From assembly GCA_030533445.1 (NCBI GenBank), contig JARPUW010000286.1:100621-164620 (forward strand): a DNA stretch of 64,000 bases, read 5' to 3'. The notes beneath the pieces are model-generated. The model was not told the DNA's origin and searched no databases. It saw only the letters and a list, made by a program, of their open reading frames with translations. The position numbers and the translations under genes were made by a program. This DNA comes from Cyprinodon diabolis. Lineage: Eukaryota > Chordata > Actinopteri > Cyprinodontiformes > Cyprinodontidae. Shown here piece by piece: positions 54,619 through 64,000 of this stretch. Position 1 is the first letter of the stretch. Each line of letters starts with the position of its first letter.

Positions 54619-55859
54619 AAGCTTGGAACCAAAAACATCTGCTCAAATCTACTTTATATTGTTAGTTTTCAGCTCTAGATGATTGCCAGAAAAAGATCAT
54701 GGTTGTATCATTAATGGTTTGTCTGTTACAACTCCAGAGGCCAAAATAGCATTATCTCACTGTGAAAAGAGCGTTTTGGCCTCAACATCTGATTTGAAGC
54801 TTGGAACCAAAAACATCTGCTCAAATCTACTTTATATTGTTAGTTTTCAGCTCTAGATGATTGCCAGAAAAGATCATGGCTGTATCATTAATGGTTTGTC
54901 TGTTACAACTCCAGAGGCCAAAATGGCATTATCTCACTGTGAAAAGAGCGTTTTGGCTGCAACCTTCTGATTTGAAGCTTGGAACCAAAAACATCTGCTC
55001 AAATCGACTTTATATTGTTAGTTTTCAGCTCTAGATGATTGCCAGAAAAGATCATGGCTGTATCATTAATGGTTTGTCTGTTACAACTCCAGAGGCCAAA
55101 ATGGCATTATCTCACTGTGAAAAGAGCGTTTTGGCCTCAACCTTCTGATTTGAAGCTTGGAACCAAAAACATCTGCTCAAATCTACTTTATATTGTTAGT
55201 TTTCAGCTCTAGATGATTGCCAGAAAAGATCATGGCTGTATCAATAATGGTTTGTCTGTTACAACTCCAGAGGCCAAAATAGCATTATCTCACTGTGAAA
55301 AGAGCATTTTGGCCTCAACATCTGATTTGAAGCTTGGAACCAAAAACATCTGCTCAAATCTACTTTATATTGTTAGTTTTCAGCTCTAGATCATTGCCAG
55401 AAAAGATCATGGCTGTATCATTAATGTTTGTCTGTTACAACTCCAGAGGCCAAAATAGCATTATCTCACTGTGAAAAGAGCGTTTTGGCCTCAACATCTG
55501 ATTTGAAGCTTAAAACCAAAAACATCTGCTCAAATCTACTTTATATTGTTAGTTTTCAGCTCTAGATGATTGCCAGAAAAGATCATGGCTGTATCAATAA
55601 TGGTTTGTCTGTTACAACTCCAGAGGCCAAAATAGCATTATCTCACTGTGAAAAGAGCATTTTGGCCTCAACATCTGATTTGAAGCTTGGAACCAAAAAC
55701 ATCTGCTCAAATCTACTTTATATTGTTAGTTTTCAGCTCTAGATGATTGCCAGAAAAGATCATGGCTGTATCATTAATGGTTTGTCTGTTACAACTCCAG
55801 AGGCCAAAATGGCATTATCTCACTGTGAAAAGAGCGTTTTGGCTGCAACCTTCTGATTG
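54619..55859 (+). repeat. Seven-monomer core, copy 3
   Basis: Same order. It has five A's instead of six in the first monomer (54690-54694), one G missing at 55426 (TTAATGTTTG) and one T missing near 55857. It is the first copy with AA at monomer bases 7-8 (GCTTAAAACC, monomer at 55506). Confidence 0.85.
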
Positions 55860-57809
55860 AAGCTTGGAACCAAAAACATCTGCTCAAATCTACTTTATAT
55901 TGTTAGTTTTCAGCTCTAGATGATTGCCAGAAAAGATCATGGCTGTATCATTAATGGTTTGTCTGTTACAACTCCAGAGGCCAAAATAGCATTATCTCAC
56001 TGTGAAAAGAGCGTTTTGGCCTCAACATCTGATTTGAAGCTTGGAACCAAAAACATCTGCTCAAATCTACTTTATATTGTTAGTTTTCAGCTCTAGATGA
56101 TTGCCAGAAAAGATCATGGCTGTATCATTAATGGTTTGTCTGTTACAACTCCAGAGGCCAAAATAGCATTATCTCACTGTGAAAAGAGCGTTTGGCCTCA
56201 ACCTTCTGATTTGAAGCTTGGAACCAAAAACATCTGCTCAAATCTACTTTATATTGTTAGTTTTCAGCTCTAGATGATTGCCAGAAAAGATCATGGCTGT
56301 ATCATTAATGGTTTGTCTGTTACAACTCCAGAGACCAAAATAGCATTATCTCACTGTGAAAAGAGCATTTTGGCCTCAACATCTGATTTGAAGCTTGGAA
56401 CCAAAAACATCTGCTCAAATCTACTTTATATTGTTAGTTTTCAGCTCTAGATGATTGCCAGAAAAGATCATGGCTGTATCATTAATGGTTTGTCTGTTAC
56501 AACTCCAGAGGCCAAAATAGCATTATCTCACTGTGAAAAGAGCGTTTTGGCCTCAACCTTCTGATTTGAAGCTTGGAACCAAAAACATCTGCTCAAATCT
56601 ACTTTATATTGTTAGTTTTCAGCTCTAGATGATTGCCAGAAAAGATCATGGCTGTATCATTAATGGTTTGTCTGTTACAACTCCAGAGACCAAAATAGCA
56701 TTATCTCACTGTGAAAAGAGCATTTTGGCCTCAACATCTGATTTGAAGCTTGGAATCAAAAACATCTGCTCAAATCTACTTTATATTGTTAGTTTTCAGC
56801 TCTAGATGATTGCCAGAAAAGATCATGGTTGTATCATTAATGGTTTGTCTGTTACAACTCCAGATGCCAAAATAGCATTATCTCACTGTGAAAAGAGCGT
56901 TTTGGCCTCAACATCTGATTTGAAGCTTGGAACCAAAAACATCTGCTCAAATCGACTTTATATTGTTAGTTTTCAGCTCTAGATGATTGCCAGAAAAGAT
57001 CATGGCTGTATCATTAATGGTTTGTCTGTTACAACTCCAGAGGCCAAAATGGCATTATCTCACTGTGAAAAGAGCGTTTTGGCCTCAGCTTCTGATTTGA
57101 AGCTTGGAACCAAAAACATCTGCTCAAATCGACTTTATATTGTTAGTTTTCAGCTCTAGATGATTGCCAGAAAAGATCATGGCTGTATCATTAATGGTTT
57201 GTCTGTTACAACTCCAGAGGCCAAAATGGCATTATCTCACTGTGAAAAGAGCGTTTTGGCCTCAACCTTCTGATTTGAAGCTTGGAACCAAAAACATCTG
57301 CTCAAATCTACTTTATATTGTTAGTTTTCAGCTCTAGATGATTGCCAGAAAAGATCATGGCTGTATCATTAATGGTTTGTCTGTTACAACTCCAGAGGCC
57401 AAAATAGCATTATCTCACTGTGAAAAGAGCATTTTGGCCTCAACATCTGATTTGAAGCTTGGAACCAAAAACATCTGCTCAAATCTACTTTATATTGTTA
57501 GTTTTCAGCTCTAGATGATTGCCAGAAAAGATCATGGCTGTATCATTAATGGTTTGTCTGTTACAACTCCAGAGGCCAAAATAGCATTATCTCACTGTGA
57601 AAAGAGCGTTTTGGCCTCAACATCTGATTTGAAGCTTGGAACCAAAAACATCTGCTCAAATCTACTTTATATTGTTAGTTTTCAGCTCTAGATGATTGCC
57701 AGAAAAGATCATGGCTGTATCATTAATGGTTTGTCTGTTACAACTCCAGAGGCCAAAATGGCATTATCTCACTGTGAAAAGAGCGTTTTGGCTGCAACCT
57801 TCTGATTTG
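55860..57809 (+). repeat. Irregular units between core copies 3 and 4
   Basis: Eleven monomers, including A121 monomers at 56214 and 56569, 355 bp apart. It also has a one-T deletion at 56191-56193, a private ATCAAAA change near 56755, and the first T120 monomer (CCAGATGCC), which recurs near 62898. Confidence 0.65.
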
Positions 57810-59052
57810 AAGCTTGGAACCAAAAACATCTGCTCAAATCTACTTTATATTGTTAGTTTTCAGCTCTAGATGATTGCCAGAAAAAAGATCATGGTTGTAT
57901 CATTAATGGTTTGTCTGTTACAACTCCAGAGGCCAAAATAGCATTATCTCACTGTGAAAAGAGCGTTTTGGCCTCAACATCTGATTTGAAGCTTGGAACC
58001 AAAAACATCTGCTCAAATCTACTTTATATTGTTAGTTTTCAGCTCTAGATGATTGCCAGAAAAGATCATGGCTGTATCATTAATGGTTTGTCTGTTACAA
58101 CTCCAGAGGCCAAAATGGCATTATCTCACTGTGAAAAGAGCGTTTTGGCTGCAACCTTCTGATTTGAAGCTTGGAACCAAAAACATCTGCTCAAATCGAC
58201 TTTATATTGTTAGTTTTCAGCTCTAGATGATTGCCAGAAAAGATCATGGCTGTATCATTAATGGTTTGTCTGTTACAACTCCAGAGGCCAAAATGGCATT
58301 ATCTCACTGTGAAAAGAGCGTTTTGGCCTCAACCTTCTGATTTGAAGCTTGGAACCAAAACATCTGCTCAAATCTACTTTATATTGTTAGTTTTCAGCTC
58401 TAGATGATTGCCAGAAAAGATCATGGCTGTATCAATAATGGTTTGTCTGTTACAACTCCAGAGGCCAAAATAGCATTATCTCACTGTGAAAAGAGCATTT
58501 TGGCCTCAACATCTGATTTGAAGCTTGGAACCAAAAACATCTGCTCAAATCTACTTTATATTGTTAGTTTTCAGCTCTAGATCATTGCCAGAAAAGATCA
58601 TGGCTGTATCATTAATGGTTTGTCTGTTACAACTCCAGAGGCCAAAATAGCATTATCTCACTGTGAAAAGAGCGTTTTGGCCTCAACATCTGATTTGAAG
58701 CTTAAAACCAAAAACATCTGCTCAAATCTACTTTATATTGTTAGTTTTCAGCTCTAGATGATTGCCAGAAAAGATCATGGCTGTATCAATAATGGTTTGT
58801 CTGTTACAACTCCAGAGGCCAAAATAGCATTATCTCACTGTGAAAAGAGCATTTTGGCCTCAACATCTGATTTGAAGCTTGGAACCAAAAACATCTGCTC
58901 AAATCTACTTTATATTGTTAGTTTTCAGCTCTAGATGATTGCCAGAAAAGATCATGGCTGTATCATTAATGGTTTGTCTGTTACAACTCCAGAGGCCAAA
59001 ATGGCATTATCTCACTGTGAAAAGAGCGTTTTGGCTGCAACCTTCTGATTTG
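57810..59052 (+). repeat. Seven-monomer core, copy 4
   Basis: Same order, with six A's in the first monomer, AA at bases 7-8 of the monomer at 58698, and one A missing at 58357-58360. Confidence 0.85.
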
Positions 59053-60294
59053 AAGCTTGGAACCAAAAACATCTGCTCAAATCTACTTTATATTGTTAGT
59101 TTTCAGCTCTAGATGATTGCCAGAAAAGATCATGGCTGTATCATTAATGGTTTGTCTGTTACAACTCCAGAGGCCAAAATAGCATTATCTCACTGTGAAA
59201 AGAGCGTTTTGGCCTCAACATCTGATTTGAAGCTTGGAACCAAAAACATCTGCTCAAATCTACTTTATATTGTTAGTTTTCAGCTCTAGATGATTGCCAG
59301 AAAAGATCATGGCTGTATCATTAATGGTTTGTCTGTTACAACTCCAGAGGCCAAAATAGCATTATCTCACTGTGAAAAGAGCGTTTTGGCCTCAACCTTC
59401 TGATTTGAAGCTTGGAACCAAAAACATCTGCTCAAATCTACTTTATATTGTTAGTTTTCAGCTCTAGATGATTGCCAGAAAAGATCATGGCTGTATCATT
59501 AATGGTTTGTCTGTTACAACTCCAGAGACCAAAATAGCATTATCTCACTGTGAAAAGAGCATTTTGGCCTCAACATCTGATTTGAAGCTTGGAACCAAAA
59601 ACATCTGCTCAAATCTACTTTATATTGTTAGTTTTCAGCTCTAGATGATTGCCAGAAAAGATCATGGTTGTATCATTAATGGTTTGTCTGTTACAACTCC
59701 AGAGGCCAAAATAGCATTATCTCACTGTGAAAAGAGCGTTTTGGCCTCAACCTTCTGATTTGAAGCTTGGAACCAAAAACATCTGCTCAAATCTACTTTA
59801 TATTGTTAGTTTTCAGCTCTAGATGATTGCCAGAAAAGATCATGGCTGTATCATTAATGGTTTGTCTGTTACAACTCCAGAGACCAAAATAGCATTATCT
59901 CACTGTGAAAAGAGCATTTTGGCCTCAACATCTGATTTGAAGCTTGGAACCAAAAACATCTGCTCAAATCTACTTTATATTGTTAGTTTTCAGCTCTAGA
60001 TGATTGCCAGAAAAGATCATGGCTGTATCATTAATGGTTTGTCTGTTACAACTCCAGAGGCCAAAATAGCATTATCTCACTGTGAAAAGAGCGTTTTGGC
60101 CTCAACATCTGATTTGAAGCTTGGAACCAAAAACATCTGCTCAAATCTACTTTATATTGTTAGTTTTCAGCTCTAGATGATTGCCAGAAAAGATCATGGC
60201 TGTATCATTAATGGTTTGTCTGTTACAACTCCAGAGGCCAAAATGGCATTATCTCACTGTGAAAAGAGCGTTTTGGCTGCAACCTTCTGATTTG
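59053..60294 (+). repeat. Irregular units between core copies 4 and 5
   Basis: Seven monomers. A121 markers lie at 59528 and 59883, again 355 bp apart, with a T84 monomer of ending C between them. This is a compact form of the 18-monomer unit before it. Confidence 0.65.
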
Positions 60295-61537
60295 AAGCTT
60301 GGAACCAAAAACATCTGCTCAAATCTACTTTATATTGTTAGTTTTCAGCTCTAGATGATTGCCAGAAAAAGATCATGGTTGTATCATTAATGGTTTGTCT
60401 GTTACAACTCCAGAGGCCAAAATAGCATTATCTCACTGTGAAAAGAGCGTTTTGGCCTCAACATCTGATTTGAAGCTTGGAACCAAAAACATCTGCTCAA
60501 ATCTACTTTATATTGTTAGTTTTCAGCTCTAGATGATTGCCAGAAAAGATCATGGCTGTATCATTAATGGTTTGTCTGTTACAACTCCAGAGGCCAAAAT
60601 GGCATTATCTCACTGTGAAAAGAGCGTTTTGGCTGCAACCTTCTGATTTGAAGCTTGGAACCAAAAACATCTGCTCAAATCGACTTTATATTGTTAGTTT
60701 TCAGCTCTAGATGATTGCCAGAAAAGATCATGGCTGTATCATTAATGGTTTGTCTGTTACAACTCCAGAGGCCAAAATGGCATTATCTCACTGTGAAAAG
60801 AGCGTTTTGGCCTCAACCTTCTGATTTGAAGCTTGGAACCAAAAACATCTGCTCAAATCTACTTTATATTGTTAGTTTTCAGCTCTAGATGATTGCCAGA
60901 AAAGATCATGGCTGTATCAATAATGGTTTGTCTGTTACAACTCCAGAGGCCAAAATAGCATTATCTCACTGTGAAAAGAGCATTTTGGCCTCAACATCTG
61001 ATTTGAAGCTTGGAACCAAAAACATCTGCTCAAATCTACTTTATATTGTTAGTTTTCAGCTCTAGATCATTGCCAGAAAAGATCATGGCTGTATCATTAA
61101 TGGTTTGTCTGTTACAACTCCAGAGGCCAAAATAGCATTATCTCACTGTGAAAAGAGCGTTTTGGCCTCAACATCTGATTTGAAGCTTAAAACCAAAAAC
61201 ATCTGCTCAAATCTACTTTATATTGTTAGTTTTCAGCTCTAGATGATTGCCAGAAAAGATCATGGCTGTATCAATAATGGTTTGTCTGTTACAACTCCAG
61301 AGGCCAAAATAGCATTATCTCACTGTGAAAAGAGCATTTTGGCCTCAACATCTGATTTGAAGCTTGGAACCAAAAACATCTGCTCAAATCTACTTTATAT
61401 TGTTAGTTTTCAGCTCTAGATGATTGCCAGAAAAGATCATGGCTGTATCATTAATGGTTTGTCTGTTACAACTCCAGAGGCCAAAATGGCATTATCTCAC
61501 TGTGAAAAGAGCGTTTTGGCTGCAACCTTCTGATTTG
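60295..61537 (+). repeat. Seven-monomer core, copy 5
   Basis: Same order, with five A's in the first monomer (60366-60370) and AA at bases 7-8 of the monomer at 61183. Confidence 0.85.
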
Positions 61538-61714
61538 AAGCTTGGAACCAAAAACATCTGCTCAAATCTACTTTATATTGTTAGTTTTCAGCTCTAGATG
61601 ATTGCCAGAAAAGATCATGGCTGTATCATTAATGGTTTGTCTGTTACAACTCCAGAGGCCAAAATAGCATTATCTCACTGTGAAAAGAGCGTTTTGGCCT
61701 CAACATCTGATTTG

Positions 61715-62957
61715 AAGCTTGGAACCAAAAACATCTGCTCAAATCTACTTTATATTGTTAGTTTTCAGCTCTAGATGATTGCCAGAAAAGATCATGGCTG
61801 TATCATTAATGGTTTGTCTGTTACAACTCCAGAGGCCAAAATAGCATTATCTCACTGTGAAAAGAGCGTTTTGGCCTCAACCTTCTGATTTGAAGCTTGG
61901 AACCAAAAACATCTGCTCAAATCTACTTTATATTGTTAGTTTTCAGCTCTAGATGATTGCCAGAAAAGATCATGGCTGTATCATTAATGGTTTGTCTGTT
62001 ACAACTCCAGAGACCAAAATAGCATTATCTCACTGTGAAAAGAGCATTTTGGCCTCAACATCTGATTTGAAGCTTGGAACCAAAAACATCTGCTCAAATC
62101 TACTTTATATTGTTAGTTTTCAGCTCTAGATGATTGCCAGAAAAGATCATGGTTGTATCATTAATGGTTTGTCTGTTACAACTCCAGAGGCCAAAATAGC
62201 ATTATCTCACTGTGAAAAGAGCGTTTTGGCCTCAACCTTCTGATTTGAAGCTTGGAACCAAAAACATCTGCTCAAATCTACTTTATATTGTTAGTTTTCA
62301 GCTCTAGATGATTGCCAGAAAAGATCATGGCTGTATCATTAATGGTTTGTCTGTTACAACTCCAGAGACCAAAATAGCATTATCTCACTGTGAAAAGAGC
62401 ATTTTGGCCTCAACATCTGATTTGAAGCTTGGAACCAAAAACATCTGCTCAAATCTACTTTATATTGTTAGTTTTCAGCTCTAGATGATTGCCAGAAAAG
62501 ATCATGGCTGTATCATTAATGGTTTGTCTGTTACAACTCCAGAGGCCAAAATAGCATTATCTCACTGTGAAAAGAGCGTTTTGGCCTCAACCTTCTGATT
62601 TGAAGCTTGGAACCAAAAACATCTGCTCAAATCTACTTTATATTGTTAGTTTTCAGCTCTAGATGATTGCCAGAAAAGATCATGGCTGTATCATTAATGG
62701 TTTGTCTGTTACAACTCCAGAGACCAAAATAGCATTATCTCACTGTGAAAAGAGCATTTTGGCCTCAACATCTGATTTGAAGCTTGGAACCAAAAACATC
62801 TGCTCAAATCTACTTTATATTGTTAGTTTTCAGCTCTAGATGATTGCCAGAAAAGATCATGGTTGTATCATTAATGGTTTGTCTGTTACAACTCCAGATG
62901 CCAAAATAGCATTATCTCACTGTGAAAAGAGCGTTTTGGCCTCAACATCTGATTTGA
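61715..62957 (+). repeat. Local 355-bp dimer burst (A121/A154 monomer + C-ending monomer)
   Basis: A 177-bp monomer with GAGACC and GCATTTT alternates with a 178-bp C-ending monomer. The A121 base falls at 62013, 62368 and 62723, spaced exactly 355 bp. The alternation stops at a T84/T120 monomer. Confidence 0.75.
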
Positions 62958-63843
62958 AGCTTGGAACCAAAAACATCTGCTCAAATCGACTTTATATTGT
63001 TAGTTTTCAGCTCTAGATGATTGCCAGAAAAGATCATGGCTGTATCATTAATGGTTTGTCTGTTACAACTCCAGAGGCCAAAATGGCATTATCTCACTGT
63101 GAAAAGAGCGTTTTGGCCTCAGCTTCTGATTTGAAGCTTGGAACCAAAAACATCTGCTCAAATCGACTTTATATTGTTAGTTTTCAGCTCTAGATGATTG
63201 CCAGAAAAGATCATGGCTGTATCATTAATGGTTTGTCTGTTACAACTCCAGAGGCCAAAATGGCATTATCTCACTGTGAAAAGAGCGTTTTGGCCTCAAC
63301 CTTCTGATTTGAAGCTTGGAACCAAAAACATCTGCTCAAATCTACTTTATATTGTTAGTTTTCAGCTCTAGATGATTGCCAGAAAAGATCATGGCTGTAT
63401 CATTAATGGTTTGTCTGTTACAACTCCAGAGGCCAAAATAGCATTATCTCACTGTGAAAAGAGCATTTTGGCCTCAACATCTGATTTGAAGCTTGGAACC
63501 AAAAACATCTGCTCAAATCTACTTTATATTGTTAGTTTTCAGCTCTAGATCATTGCCAGAAAAGATCATGGCTGTATCATTAATGGTTTGTCTGTTACAA
63601 CTCCAGAGGCCAAAATAGCATTATCTCACTGTGAAAAGAGCGTTTTGGCCTCAACATCTGATTTGAAGCTTGGAACCAAAAACATCTGCTCAAATCTACT
63701 TTATATTGTTAGTTTTCAGCTCTAGATGATTGCCAGAAAAGATCATGGCTGTATCATTAATGGTTTGTCTGTTACAACTCCAGAGGCCAAAATGGCATTA
63801 TCTCACTGTGAAAAGAGCGTTTTGGCTGCAACCTTCTGATTTG
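62958..63843 (+). repeat. Last five complete monomers
   Basis: The order G, C, A with A154, A with C63 (monomer at 63489), then X leads to another six-A monomer. The C63 monomer lies outside the A92-C63-A92 trio seen in the five cores. Confidence 0.75.
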
Positions 63844-64000
63844 AAGCTTGGAACCAAAAACATCTGCTCAAATCTACTTTATATTGTTAGTTTTCAGCTC
63901 TAGATGATTGCCAGAAAAAAGATCATGGTTGTATCATTAATGGTTTGTCTGTTACAACTCCAGAGGCCAAAATAGCATTATCTCACTGTGAAAAGAGCGT
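63844..64000 (+). repeat. Partial monomer at the window edge
   Basis: Begins with AAGCTT and carries six A's at 63915-63920 and T84, so it opens another core. It is cut by the window end, so the array continues beyond. Confidence 0.9.

Larger units (their letters stand above)
1..64000 (+). repeat. Tandem satellite array, ~177-bp monomer, 360 full copies
   Basis: AAGCTT (or a one- or two-base variant) followed by a nearly constant sequence recurs every 177 or 178 bp from position 3 to 63844. There is no inversion, no interruption and no unrelated sequence. By eye, monomers differ from each other at only a few positions. From 3 to 63843 is 63,841 bp, which fits 360 units with about 121 net extra bases from the 178-bp endings and small insertions. 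The length is close to one nucleosome plus linker, as in many centromeric satellites. I found no gene, RNA gene or mobile element on either strand. A centromeric role is inference. The species is not recognisable to me. Confidence 0.98.

Noticed and set aside
1..64000. CRISPR array
   Set aside because: Repeats are contiguous 177-178 bp units with no unique spacers between short direct repeats. Variation is point substitution in otherwise identical monomers.
1..64000. tRNA, rRNA or small RNA gene family arranged in tandem (such as 5S rDNA)
   Set aside because: I see no 5S-like internal control region, no A/B box pair in proper spacing with a cloverleaf, and no T-run terminator following a conserved transcript in the monomer.
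1..64000. Alpha satellite, Arabidopsis CEN180 or other familiar centromere repeat
   Set aside because: Length is similar but the sequence does not match those families as I know them, and the monomer lacks a CENP-B box. I therefore leave the family unnamed.
1..64000. Promoter or origin function for the AT-rich parts of the monomer (ACTTTATATTG at bases 33-43)
   Set aside because: A TATA-like string in a repeated AT-rich unit is expected by chance, and no downstream gene is present. Satellite transcription is possible but the sequence alone does not show it.

Overview
The whole 64,000-base window is one uninterrupted satellite DNA array. A unit of about 177 bp (177 or 178 in nearly every copy) repeats head to tail, always in the same orientation. 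There are 360 complete monomers from position 3 to 63843, and a 361st is cut off by the window end. The mean length is 177.3 bp and the canonical monomer is about 37% G+C. I see no real gene, RNA gene, transposon, CRISPR array or unique sequence. A long homogeneous array of nucleosome-sized units with nested higher-order repeats (HORs) is what centromeric or pericentromeric satellites of animals and plants look like, so the source is a eukaryotic chromosome. I do not recognise the monomer and cannot name the species.

Monomer numbering used throughout: base 1 is the first A of the HindIII site AAGCTT. Recurrent variable sites are 3-8 (HindIII site and following GG), 32 (T or G), 84 (C or T), 91 (A or G, making a CpG), 129 (A or G), 154 (G or A, removing a CpG) and 161-170. 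The last segment defines five endings: CTCAACAT ('A'), CTCAGCTT ('G'), CTCAACTT ('T'), CTCAACCTT ('C', 178 bp) and CTGCAACCTT ('X', 178 bp). Rare private substitutions act as markers and reveal the duplications. Boundaries below come from matching these markers by eye, not from an alignment.

Layout: (1) 1-18.5 kb is a mosaic of overlapping duplications with offsets of 1,418, 3,545 and 6,382/6,383 bp (8, 20 and 36 monomers). (2) 18.5-33.4 kb is a clean tandem duplication of a 7,448-bp, 42-monomer unit. (3) 33.4-36.4 kb is a transition carrying a precursor-like form of the core amplified later. (4) 36.4-43.1 kb holds two copies of a 19-monomer, 3,368-bp unit. (5) 43.1-51.6 kb holds two copies of a 24-monomer, 4,257-bp unit that adds a seven-monomer core. 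(6) 51.6-64 kb has shorter, irregular units of 26, 18, 14 and 20 monomers around the same core, plus bursts of a 355-bp dimer.

Nothing here works as genes. The likely role, by inference, is structural: an array maintained by unequal exchange and gene conversion, possibly carrying centromeric chromatin. The most notable sequence features are a 10-bp perfect inverted repeat in most monomers that particular subtypes break, and several chimeric monomers that mark recombination junctions.
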